A DNA stretch of 16,745 bases from DAIPKP01 sp964545875 (GTDB lineage: Bacteria > Synergistota > Synergistia > Synergistales > Aminiphilaceae): positions 1-16,745 of the forward strand of contig CAZJHH010000023.1 in assembly GCA_964545875.1 (NCBI GenBank). Reading direction: 5' to 3'. Positions 1 to 7,366 of this stretch are shown here, piece by piece (position 1 is the first letter of the stretch; each line of letters starts with the position of its first letter). The position numbers and the translations under genes are program-made. The notes beneath the pieces are model-generated. The model made no database searches, was not told where the DNA came from, and worked only from the letters and a program-made list of their open reading frames with translations.

Positions 1-198
1 CTCTTTTTTTCTTGTATCATGATATTTCAGATTCTCAAGATCGTACAGCCGAAATAAAGCGAGCTTGGATCAGTTGCCAAGGCATTCTTTTCCCTCCCCT
101 TACATCGCCCTTTTTCACATCAAAAACCTCTTTATCTGCGGGAATACGGGTATTTTTTCGTTTTTCCCAAAAAGAAAGCCCCGGCCAAAAGATGTGCT

Positions 199-227
199 TT
201 GATGTTTCGAATTTTTCAAGATTATGC
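199..227 (+). promoter_or_regulatory. candidate sigma-70 promoter for the HD-GYP gene
   Basis: TTGATG at 199-204 and TTATGC at 222-227 are separated by 17 bases and lie about 40 bases before the start codon. Both hexamers depart from consensus, so this is only a plausible match in an AT-rich leader. The rest of positions 1-267 shows no gene or strong inverted repeat. Confidence 0.3.
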
Positions 228-267
228 CAGAAAAATCGTATTTTTTGGATAAGGAGACCACTCTCTC

Positions 268-2553
268 TTGAGAAAGCAGACCGAACTTCAGAAGGTGATC
301 CAGCGCAAATACATGGTACTTACCCTTATGCTTACCGGGGTTTCTCTAGCTGTGATAGCCCTCTTCCACATGGTGGGGCAAATCGGCCTCTCTTCGTTTC
401 TGGAAAAGACCATGCTCTCTCAAGTTTCGGGAATCCTCGGCTATCATAACGAATATTCCATGGAAATGCAGGAAAACCAGAACTCCTTTCTTCTCTCGTT
501 TCTCCGGAAAACCTCGCAGATCCGGGAAACCTCTCGGGACATTTCCTTCGAGGAGCTTCTCCACCGGGGAATCGAAACCTTTCCTCCGGAGGTTTTCATG
601 TCTCTTGCGGGAAAAGATCTTCACCTGTACCGAGTTTCTCCGGAGGGAGTGATAACGGAGAGCACCTTTCCCCAGGATTTGGGACTGGATCTCTCTCGAT
701 ATCCCCGATTCTGGAAAAGGCTCCTCTCCCTGGGAGCAGGAAAAACCGTCGTGGCGGAACCCATTCCCTCCACCGCCGAAGCGAGGCTCACCCGGTATGC
801 CTATCTCAAACAAAAAGACGGCTCTTTTCTGGAGGCAAGCCTCTCCGCGGAGGATTGCCTTATGACGGAAGCTCTGGGTATTTTGAAAACCCTGCCTCTG
901 GTACGACACGTGGCTCTTTACCATTACCCTACGCTCCTTCCGGGAAGCGAGGGAACCCCTCCCCTGGAAAATACACAGACCGCCTTTATTCAACCCCTCC
1001 TGGAAAGAGAAGAAGGATTCCTTCCCCTGCGAAAGGATTTTCTCACCCGGGAAATCTTTTTTCTCTGGAAAAACTCCGACATCCCCGCCCAGGGGGATCG
1101 TCATTTTACGGGAATGTGGATTGTTCACCTTCATCTTGACGTTCTCTGGATTCAAAAGCTCTTCCATATAGCTCTTGCAACTCTTTCGGGAGCCCTCCTC
1201 CTGGCGGGAACCCTTTTTTCCCTCCGGGGCAAAAAACTTGCCCTTGCCATAAAGAAGCCCGTGGAGGATTTGCTTTTCAGAATGCAGCTCCTTTCGGAAC
1301 ATGCGGAACATGCGAATCTAAAGGAAATGTTCTTGAAAGAAAAGCCCTTTTCGGAAATATTGGAAGTCCAACAGCTTTCCCAAGGGTTCGATACCATGGC
1401 TCTTCAGGTACGGGATGCCTTTCTCAAACAGGAACGGGCCCTCCGAGGAAAGCATGACGTCACCCAGCGGTTGAACAAGGTTCTGGAGAGCACTCTGGAG
1501 CTCACCGAGGTCATTGCCTCCAAATCGGGCACCCTGTTTTCCACGGCGCTGAAGAACGCCATCTCCCTGGTGCCCGAGGCGGAGTACGGGGCCATCACAC
1601 AGATCGAAGAGGGAATCTGCCATTTCCGTGCCATACACAGCTCCTCGGGATATGCTCCGTTAGATCGTGTCATCCTCTTTCCTCATTCGAGGGATGGAGG
1701 GGCTTCCTTCGGAACCCTCCGGAAGAGACATTACGCGGACACGCTACCCTCTTCCCTGAACGCCGAGATCCGGACAAAGATTTTCGATGCCATTCCCTCT
1801 TCCCGGGAAACCCTGGTGAAACCCCTCTTTTTCGGCACCCAATGTGCGGGAGAGCTGATTTTGAGCATTCCCGAAGGATCCCGGCACAGCGAATTCTCCC
1901 AGGAATCCCTGTACATCACCGAAGCCCTGGGAAACGGCCTTGCCGCCTTCCTCGGCCTAGACAGCTTCATCAAATCGCAGGAACTTTTCCAGAAAGAACT
2001 TCTCATGACCATCACGGGAATTCTCGAAACTCACGATGCCTACACCCAGGGGCATTCGGAATCCGTGGCCTTTCTGGGAGGCCGCATCGCTCGGGCACTG
2101 AATCTTCCGGAAAAGGACGTCCAGAAAACCTATTGGGCAGGGTTGGTGCACGACATCGGCAAAATCCTTATTCCCAAGGAAATTCTCAATAAACCCTCTT
2201 CGCTCTCTCCGGAGGAGTACGCTGTCATTCAGGAGCATCCCGCCCTGGGATATACCATGCTCACCAAGGCGGAGCGCCTCGAGGGAATAGCCCCGTTCGT
2301 GCTGCATCACCACGAACGCTGGGACGGAAGAGGCTATCCGAATTGCCTCCAGGGAAACGACATACCTCTCATATCCCGCATTCTTTCCGTGGCCGATGCC
2401 TGGGATGCCATGACAAGCAGCCGCTCCTACCGCCAGGCTCTTTCGGAGGACATTGCCCGGAGGGAAATTCTTCTGGGCAGAGAAACTCAATTCGATCCCC
2501 AAGTGGTGGACGCTTTTTTTTCCATCCAGAAAAACCCTCCGGAAATGCGATAA
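268..2553 (+). CDS. membrane-bound HD-GYP domain c-di-GMP phosphodiesterase with sensor and GAF-like regions
   Basis: The 761-residue product should hydrolyse cyclic di-GMP at the inner face of the cytoplasmic membrane. One membrane segment lies near residues 14-36 and a second near 298-318. They enclose about 260 extracytoplasmic residues that look Cache-like (a run resembling LHLYRVSPEGVI near 120). A HAMP-like linker follows, then a GAF-like region at about 405-570 and an HD-GYP domain at about 580-755. The catalytic HD pair is H628-D629 (VHDIGK), and the family signature HHHERWDGRGYP spans 680-691 with an intact GYP, so an active enzyme is expected. The start is TTG, chosen because AAGGAG lies at 251-256 and the membrane segment follows directly. 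The rarD-like gene begins 54 bases downstream on the same strand and may be co-transcribed. The ligand of the sensor region is unknown. Confidence 0.93.
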   Translation: MRKQTELQKVIQRKYMVLTLMLTGVSLAVIALFHMVGQIGLSSFLEKTMLSQVSGILGYHNEYSMEMQENQNSFLLSFLRKTSQIRETSRDISFEELLHRGIETFPPEVFMSLAGKDLHLYRVSPEGVITESTFPQDLGLDLSRYPRFWKRLLSLGAGKTVVAEPIPSTAEARLTRYAYLKQKDGSFLEASLSAEDCLMTEALGILKTLPLVRHVALYHYPTLLPGSEGTPPLENTQTAFIQPLLEREEGFLPLRKDFLTREIFFLWKNSDIPAQGDRHFTGMWIVHLHLDVLWIQKLFHIALATLSGALLLAGTLFSLRGKKLALAIKKPVEDLLFRMQLLSEHAEHANLKEMFLKEKPFSEILEVQQLSQGFDTMALQVRDAFLKQERALRGKHDVTQRLNKVLESTLELTEVIASKSGTLFSTALKNAISLVPEAEYGAITQIEEGICHFRAIHSSSGYAPLDRVILFPHSRDGGASFGTLRKRHYADTLPSSLNAEIRTKIFDAIPSSRETLVKPLFFGTQCAGELILSIPEGSRHSEFSQESLYITEALGNGLAAFLGLDSFIKSQELFQKELLMTITGILETHDAYTQGHSESVAFLGGRIARALNLPEKDVQKTYWAGLVHDIGKILIPKEILNKPSSLSPEEYAVIQEHPALGYTMLTKAERLEGIAPFVLHHHERWDGRGYPNCLQGNDIPLISRILSVADAWDAMTSSRSYRQALSEDIARREILLGRETQFDPQVVDAFFSIQKNPPEMR

Positions 2554-2607
2554 TGCTTCAAAGCACTTTTTCTCTCTTAAAATGAGGAATCCCCAAGGAG
2601 ATCTTTT

Positions 2608-3567
2608 ATGAACGCACAAAGAAATCATCCCCATTCCCCCCTCCAAATTTCACCCCGAGAACAGATCAAGGGAGTTCTCGCGGGAGCAGGAACCTTTATC
2701 TTCTGGGGCATCATGCCCATTTACTGGCACGCCATCGCTTCCGTATCTCCTCCGGAGATTCTCGGACACCGCATTGTCTGGTCCGTGGGAGTTCTCACCC
2801 TTCTCCTCACCCTCCAGGGGCGATGGAAAGAAGTCCGTTCCTGCCTGGAATCGAGAACAACTCTCCCTCTTCTCCTGGCAAGCAGCGCCACCATAGCCTG
2901 CAACTGGCTTCTTTACATTTGGGCGGTAAATTCGGGGCATGTGCTTGACGCAAGCCTGGGCTACTTCATCAATCCTCTGATAAACGCACTTCTGGGCATT
3001 CTCTTTCTCCAGGAGAAACTTCGAAAGGTACAGGTTCTGGCAATTGTTCTCGCCGGAATCGGCGTACTCTATCAAATTTTTCTCCAAGGAACCTTTCCCC
3101 TGGTGGCCCTCGGAATTGGAGGAACCTTTGCCCTTTACGGCCTGCTGCGGAAAAAGGCCGAAGTACGCCCCCTTCCGGGACTTTTCGTGGAAACCGTTCT
3201 TCTTGTTCTGCCCGCCCTGATATATCTGGGCTATCTGTTTTTTTCCGGAACCCTGGGTTTTGGCCATCAGAATCTCCGGCTGGATCTCCTTTTGATCGGA
3301 TGCGGCGTGGTCACTTCTGTTCCCCTTATGACCTTCGCCTACGGAGCGAAACGGCTTCGGCTCACCACGGTGGGAATTCTCCAGTACCTTTCTCCCACCC
3401 TTTCCTTCCTCCTGGGGCTCTTTTTCTTCGGAGAAAGCATGAAACCCGGTGATCTGGTGACCTTTTCCCTCATTTGGATAGCCCTGGGAATTTATTCCGG
3501 GGAGGCTTTCCTTTTTGGAAGAAGAACCACGAAAAAAGCCCCGCTCCCGGAGGAGGGGACTTTGTAA
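2608..3567 (+). CDS. rarD: RarD-type EamA family transporter
   Basis: A 319-residue polytopic membrane protein of the drug/metabolite transporter superfamily. About ten hydrophobic segments are visible, in two EamA-like halves. The N-terminal part (KGVLAGAGTFIFWGIMPIYW, then PPEILGHRIVWS) is typical of RarD, and the length fits the family, which is usually near 300 residues. RarD proteins were named from a chloramphenicol-sensitivity phenotype, but the natural substrate is generally unknown, so no substrate is claimed. The ATG is preceded by AAGGAG at 2595-2600. A charged, non-conserved tail of about 20 residues (after GEAFLFGRR) follows the last helix. It sits downstream of the HD-GYP gene and is followed by a long inverted repeat before the convergent M20 hydrolase gene. 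Confidence 0.9.
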   Translation: MNAQRNHPHSPLQISPREQIKGVLAGAGTFIFWGIMPIYWHAIASVSPPEILGHRIVWSVGVLTLLLTLQGRWKEVRSCLESRTTLPLLLASSATIACNWLLYIWAVNSGHVLDASLGYFINPLINALLGILFLQEKLRKVQVLAIVLAGIGVLYQIFLQGTFPLVALGIGGTFALYGLLRKKAEVRPLPGLFVETVLLVLPALIYLGYLFFSGTLGFGHQNLRLDLLLIGCGVVTSVPLMTFAYGAKRLRLTTVGILQYLSPTLSFLLGLFFFGESMKPGDLVTFSLIWIALGIYSGEAFLFGRRTTKKAPLPEEGTL

Positions 3568-3641
3568 AAAGTTCGGATCCGCTTCGCGCTTCTTCGGAGC
3601 TCAAGACCTACATGAAGTTTTTGAGGGATATCCACGCTTCC

Positions 3642-3698
3642 CGGCGGTCTTCGTGCGCTTTCGATTCTATCCGAAAGCTTACGAAGATCGCCGCTTTT
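3642..3698 (+). terminator. long inverted repeat, probable terminator between convergent genes
   Basis: Arms of 22 bases at 3642-3663 and 3672-3693 match at 19 positions, with one of the mismatches a G-T wobble, and enclose an 8-base loop. On the plus strand the stem is followed by CTTTTCTTT, so it fits an intrinsic terminator for the rarD transcript. On the minus strand it lies just past the M20 hydrolase stop codon but has no T-run after it. There it could still act as a 3' end structure. Confidence 0.55.
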
Positions 3699-3709
3699 CT
3701 TTGCTCCTC

Positions 3710-4894
3710 TCAGTTTCCCGATGTTTCGAAGGCTTTGCGGATCTCCCTGCGGAGAGGTTCGTCGAGGATAACCCGAAGCAATGCCTTGGCGAGAATTCGG
3801 GCTCCTTTCCGTATGGATTCGTGGGCTTCTTGGGTGGCTCCGCAGAAGGCGGCATATTCCCGAGTGTGGGCTGCAATAGCCTCGTCCACCACACCCAGCA
3901 CGGGCTGGAGGGCGGGGCAGCGATGCCCTACATTGCCCACATCCGAAGAACCGCAGAATTTCGGAGGTGTGGTGAGCGTAATGCCCTCTTCCCGGTAAAT
4001 TTCTTCAAGAAGAGCCCGGGCTGGAAGGTTTTTAGGAAGATTGTCAAAACTAATTTCGTATTTTTGCCAGGAGACTTCGGTCTCCGTGGCGAGAGCCGCG
4101 CCTCGCGCACAATTATATATTTTCTTAACAAGTTCGTTAAGATACTCCCGTTCGGGAGCCCGAAAATAGAAGCGGCACACCCCTCTATCGGGAACGATGT
4201 TCGCCGCATTGCCTCCATCCACTACTATGCCATGAATCCGCACATCGGGATAGACATGTTGACGCAGCATGTCCACCGCGTGGAAGAAAAGCTGTACTCC
4301 GTTGAGAGCGTTCCGTCCTTCCCAGGGAGAGGCCGCAGCATGAGCGGTTTTCCCGGAAAAGGTAAACTCCAGCGCATCCATGGCAAGACAGGAATAATCC
4401 ACAAAGTTCCTTCCCGCCCCGGTATGGATCATGATGGCCAGATCCGCCCCGTCGAAAATCCCCTCCTCCGCCATGGAGACCTTGGCTCCGTTGGTTTCCT
4501 CTGCGGGGGTTCCCACCACTTCGATACGGCATGGAAGCTCGTTCGCGATCTCCCTAAGTCCCGCAGCGGCGAGAAGGCTCATGACGCCATGGACGTTATG
4601 ACCGCAGGCATGCCCGATTTCAGGCAGCGCATCGTACTCCGCCAGAAGAACCACCCGAGGCTTCTCCGAGCTCCCCGCGACCCCCCGATAGGCGGTTTCC
4701 TTACCGCAGAAAGGTTTTTCCACCTCGTATCCCCGGGCCTCGAGAAAGGCCGCATGCCTGGCGCTTGCCTCGTACTCCTGATCTCCCAATTCCGGGTGCG
4801 CCGCCATAAAATCGCTGATCTCGTTCGCTTCTTTCCAGTGACTTTCGATAGCCCTTTCCACCTTGCTCCAGAGTTCATCGTAATGTGTTGTCAT
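3710..4894 (-). CDS. M20 family amidohydrolase (AbgB/PM20D2-like)
   Basis: A 394-residue zinc-dependent amidohydrolase, probably cytoplasmic as there is no signal peptide. M20D enzymes cleave amide bonds of acylated or aryl amino acids and some dipeptides; AbgB acts on p-aminobenzoyl-glutamate. Visible motifs: AAHPELG at 31-37, GHACGHN at 94-100 (metal ligands C97 and H99), PAEE at 130-133, H157, the dimerisation-domain lid GKTAHAA at 181-187, and GSSDVGNVG from 315. All expected catalytic and metal residues seem present and the length is normal. The start is ATG with GGAGGGGG just upstream. It lies 60 bases downstream of the D-aminoacylase gene on the same strand, so the two hydrolases probably share a transcript. 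The exact substrate cannot be read from sequence: p-aminobenzoyl-glutamate, N-acyl amino acid or dipeptide are all possible. Confidence 0.9.
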   Translation of the reverse strand: MTTHYDELWSKVERAIESHWKEANEISDFMAAHPELGDQEYEASARHAAFLEARGYEVEKPFCGKETAYRGVAGSSEKPRVVLLAEYDALPEIGHACGHNVHGVMSLLAAAGLREIANELPCRIEVVGTPAEETNGAKVSMAEEGIFDGADLAIMIHTGAGRNFVDYSCLAMDALEFTFSGKTAHAAASPWEGRNALNGVQLFFHAVDMLRQHVYPDVRIHGIVVDGGNAANIVPDRGVCRFYFRAPEREYLNELVKKIYNCARGAALATETEVSWQKYEISFDNLPKNLPARALLEEIYREEGITLTTPPKFCGSSDVGNVGHRCPALQPVLGVVDEAIAAHTREYAAFCGATQEAHESIRKGARILAKALLRVILDEPLRREIRKAFETSGN

Positions 4895-4954
4895 CGTTCT
4901 TCCCCCTCCGTCGAAAAATGCCCCGTTCCTCGGAAAATCCCCATGCAGAAAGCG

Positions 4955-6313
4955 TTATGCCAGCACCTGGTCGAAACGGCGCAAAAACCGTCCTCTGGGA
5001 ATTTCGAGAATCTCCCCATTGCGTACCGCCAACTCGCCGTTTACAAAAACCCAGTGGATTCCCCGGGGAGGAGAAAGCTGGTTTTCGAAGGTGGCAGTAT
5101 CTTCAAGCGTTCGGGGATCGAAGATCACGAGATCCCCCGGTCCTCCGGCTTTGAGACGGCCACCATCGGACCATATCATATCCGCCGGCAGAGAGGTAAC
5201 GTGACGCAGCGCTTCCTCCCAGGAGAGCCCCCCCTCCCGAAGCCAGCGTAAAGCCCGCGGAAAGGTTCCCGCCGCCCGGGGGTGCCCCTGACCTTCAAAA
5301 AGAACTCCATCGGAAGCCACCGCGCATCGAGGATGCACGAGGCAGTTCCGAACTTCCGCCTCGTTCAACACGTGGGCAATACCAAGATCCCGGGGATAGT
5401 TTTCCCGTAAATCCCGATAACTTTCAGGAGTAAGTCTTTGTCCCTTGTATTTTCCGGATCCCGCCTCGATGGATTCCAATCCCTTGCCGCTCCATCGCTC
5501 CTCGAAGCCCGGATCAAAAACCGCGGAACCTATGCGGGTACAAAAGGCCGCATAGGGATAGCAATCCAGGGTGATATCCACTCCCTCTTTCCAGGCATCT
5601 TCGAGAAGATCCAGGGAAGCCTGGCAGTTGCCAAAGGCGTTCATGCTTCCGAAGTGGGATATCTGCACCCGGAGCCCATGCTTTTTGGCGATATCCACGG
5701 TCTCCCGTACTCCTTCCAGGCATCGGGGACCATCGTAGCGGATATGTACGGCGATCCAGCGTCTGGGATATCCTTTCACCACCGAAGCGAGGCCATGAAT
5801 TTCCTCCGGGCTCGTCCGAGGCATATACTCCAGGCCGAAGGAAAGCCCCAGAGATCCCTTGCGAAGCTCTTCCTCCAGAAGAATCTTCATGGAGTGAATT
5901 TCCTCTTCCGTGGCAGCGCGGTAGCGGTCTTCCACTCCCACCTTCTCTCGAAGCGTGGTATGTCCCGTAAGATAGCCCAGGTTAAGCCAGGGGTTTTTTC
6001 GATAGGGGGCGATATCCTCAAAGAGAGGCCCCGCACCGCAATTCCCCGCTATGGCAGTGGTTACACCCTGGAGCAGAAGAGCCTTCTCTATGGTGTGAGG
6101 ATCCGCAACTTGTTCGTCGTGCATGTGGCTGTCGATAAATCCCGGGCTCACGATACACCCCGAAGCATCTATCTCATTCCAGCCTTCCGAAAAGGAACAG
6201 GCGCCTATTTCCTGGATTTTTCCCTTGGCCACCGCCACCGAAACGGGACGGAGCTTCTCCTCCTCCGGGAGATAGACCTCTCCTCCACGGATCACATATC
6301 TCGCTTGCTGCAT
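4955..6313 (-). CDS. N-acyl-D-amino-acid deacylase (D-aminoacylase family amidohydrolase)
   Basis: A 452-residue amidohydrolase-superfamily enzyme related to D-aminoacylases, which remove the acyl group from N-acyl-D-amino acids to give the free D-amino acid. The metal-binding strand is GFIDSHMHDE (H63, H65), followed by the family-typical bridging cysteine in GNCG (C92). H190, H220 (QISHFG) and ASDGV (D335) match the remaining ligands and the catalytic Asp. GLSFGLEYMPRTSPEE and HPRAAGTFPR are further family landmarks. The length is slightly under the usual 480-500. The start is ATG with AAGGAGGG upstream. It lies between a small membrane protein gene and an M20 amidohydrolase gene on the same strand, so a role in breaking down acylated amino acids is likely. 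Related dihydroorotase-like or N-acyl-glutamate deacylases cannot be excluded. Confidence 0.88.
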   Translation of the reverse strand: MQQARYVIRGGEVYLPEEEKLRPVSVAVAKGKIQEIGACSFSEGWNEIDASGCIVSPGFIDSHMHDEQVADPHTIEKALLLQGVTTAIAGNCGAGPLFEDIAPYRKNPWLNLGYLTGHTTLREKVGVEDRYRAATEEEIHSMKILLEEELRKGSLGLSFGLEYMPRTSPEEIHGLASVVKGYPRRWIAVHIRYDGPRCLEGVRETVDIAKKHGLRVQISHFGSMNAFGNCQASLDLLEDAWKEGVDITLDCYPYAAFCTRIGSAVFDPGFEERWSGKGLESIEAGSGKYKGQRLTPESYRDLRENYPRDLGIAHVLNEAEVRNCLVHPRCAVASDGVLFEGQGHPRAAGTFPRALRWLREGGLSWEEALRHVTSLPADMIWSDGGRLKAGGPGDLVIFDPRTLEDTATFENQLSPPRGIHWVFVNGELAVRNGEILEIPRGRFLRRFDQVLA

Positions 6314-6406
6314 GAGGGTTCCCTCCTTCGTGCTTCGAAATCATGCCAATCGGCGTGTATGCCGGTCTTTCGAGAATATCGCCGACACTTCGGGAATTCT
6401 TAAATT

Positions 6407-6778
6407 TTATACATCCAGGGTCATGACGAGGATGCCGAGAAAGATGGCCATAATTCCTCCCAGGCGCCAGCGGTTGAGGCGTTCTCCAAAAAAAAGCATG
6501 GATCCCGCAAGAACGAGAAGAAAGGCCGCACCAATGCAGAAAGGGTATGCGAAGGAAAGATCCACCTTCGAAAGGAGTGCCGCATAGAAGAGAAAGGAAA
6601 GCCCGTAGGCAAGAATGCCTCCCATGGCAAAGGGATTCAGAAGGATGCGTACCAAAGCATCTTTCATGTTTTTAGAAGCTTCCACCCCGTGCCGGGACAT
6701 GCCTTCCTTGATGAGCACGTGGGCTCCCGCATTGGCGAGAATGTCCCCCACCAGAAGAAAAACGATAAAAGGAGTCAC
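6407..6778 (-). CDS. small four-helix SMR/EamA-like membrane protein
   Basis: A 123-residue, very hydrophobic protein with four predicted membrane helices (about 3-23, 47-67, 72-93, 101-120), the size and layout of small multidrug resistance or ArnE/ArnF-like members of the drug/metabolite transporter superfamily. Conserved-looking stretches are LSFAYPFCIGAAF and FFGERLNRWRLGGI. Aligning ILANAGAHVLIK with EmrE puts N16 where EmrE has the essential proton/drug-binding Glu14, so classical drug/proton antiport is unlikely. The start is GTG, supported by GGAGGT six bases upstream. It is 93 bases ahead of the D-aminoacylase gene and is probably the first gene of that operon, which suggests transport of a substrate or product (inference). 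Such proteins often act as homo- or heterodimers; no partner is seen here. Confidence 0.8.
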   Translation of the reverse strand: MTPFIVFLLVGDILANAGAHVLIKEGMSRHGVEASKNMKDALVRILLNPFAMGGILAYGLSFLFYAALLSKVDLSFAYPFCIGAAFLLVLAGSMLFFGERLNRWRLGGIMAIFLGILVMTLDV

Positions 6779-6873
6779 CTATTCACCTCCAGAATGGGAA
6801 AGGCTTTTTTATATGCCCTCCCTGGACCCGGACTAAAAAGTCGAGGCCATGCTTCGCAAAACATCATGCGAAT

Positions 6874-6886
6874 GTAACACCGTTAC
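6874..6886. promoter_or_regulatory. candidate operator upstream of the SMR/deacylase/M20 genes
   Basis: GTAAC-N3-GTTAC is a perfect 5-bp inverted repeat in the 203-base gap before the GTG start of the small transporter gene, about 100 bases upstream of it. FCD/GntR-type regulators often bind short palindromes with GT..AC half-sites, and an FCD regulator is encoded at 11672-10941. I found no convincing -35/-10 pair beside it. Confidence 0.3.
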
Positions 6887-6946
6887 CCTATGCTCCGCCG
6901 GGAAAATTCGTTCCGCCACCCAAATCCGCCGTGCAAATCGAAAGGG

Positions 6947-6969
6947 AGAATCCGCTCTCGAAGAGATTC
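6947..6969 (-). terminator. weak terminator-like hairpin after the HPt gene
   Basis: Reading the minus strand, GAATC and GATTC arms enclose TCT-TCG-AGA plus a three-base bulge, followed by CTTTCGATTT. It sits 13 bases after the HPt stop codon. The stem is interrupted and the T-run is poor, so it may only be a partial terminator between the phosphorelay genes and the transporter/hydrolase genes. Confidence 0.25.
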
Positions 6970-6981
6970 CTCACCGAGACA

Positions 6982-7314
6982 TCAGGAGATATCCATTTGA
7001 TCCAGAAAATCCCGAAGCCCCGGAAGCAGGATATCCTTCCAGTAGGAGGCGCTGGCTTCTTCTCCGTCTGCTGCAATTTTTTCAAGGCTCCGCGCGAGAT
7101 CCTGAAGATCCCTCAAACCCAAATAGCCAAGAATTCCCTTCAGCTGATGAGCATTTCGGGATAGATTTTCCCAGTCTTTCACTGCCGCAGCGCTTTTCAT
7201 ATCTCTCAAAAGGTTCATCAGAGTGCTTCGGGCATCTTGGAGAAGCTCCTCCACCGCCTCCGGAGAAAGATCGTATTCCCGGGCAAGAAAATCTCTGAAA
7301 AAGAGTTTTTCCAC
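6982..7314 (-). CDS. stand-alone HPt (histidine phosphotransfer) protein
   Basis: A 110-residue, mostly helical cytoplasmic protein. The HPt core is NAHQLKGILGYLGL, with phospho-acceptor H56, followed by a helical C-terminal half typical of HPt four-helix bundles. It would carry phosphate from the receiver domain of the upstream hybrid kinase to a response regulator elsewhere. The reading frame stays open to an ATG at 7425, but that part overlaps the kinase coding end in another frame and reads as low-complexity basic sequence. I therefore prefer the GTG at 7314, which has an AAAGGCGG-like binding site and starts at VEKLFFRDF. It lies 52 bases after the kinase stop, so the pair is surely co-transcribed. 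No response regulator with an output domain is encoded in the window. Confidence 0.82.
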   Translation of the reverse strand: MEKLFFRDFLAREYDLSPEAVEELLQDARSTLMNLLRDMKSAAAVKDWENLSRNAHQLKGILGYLGLRDLQDLARSLEKIAADGEEASASYWKDILLPGLRDFLDQMDIS

Positions 7315-7366
7315 AGCACACCGCCTTTCCCTGTCCTCAGCCCCCGGGTTTCTCCCATCTCCGCAT

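Noticed and set aside
12..449. Open reading frame of 145 codons at the window start
   Set aside because: It overlaps the HD-GYP gene in another frame, has no ribosome binding site and no recognisable features; the HD-GYP frame with AAGGAG and TTG is clearly the real one.
2554..2575. Small TGCTT/AAGCA hairpin with T-rich tail after the HD-GYP gene
   Set aside because: The loop would be too small for the full stem, leaving about four base pairs; too weak to call a terminator.
3515..5251. 578-codon plus-strand frame opposite the M20 and D-aminoacylase genes
   Set aside because: It is the antisense shadow of two well-supported hydrolase genes; its translation shows no family motifs.
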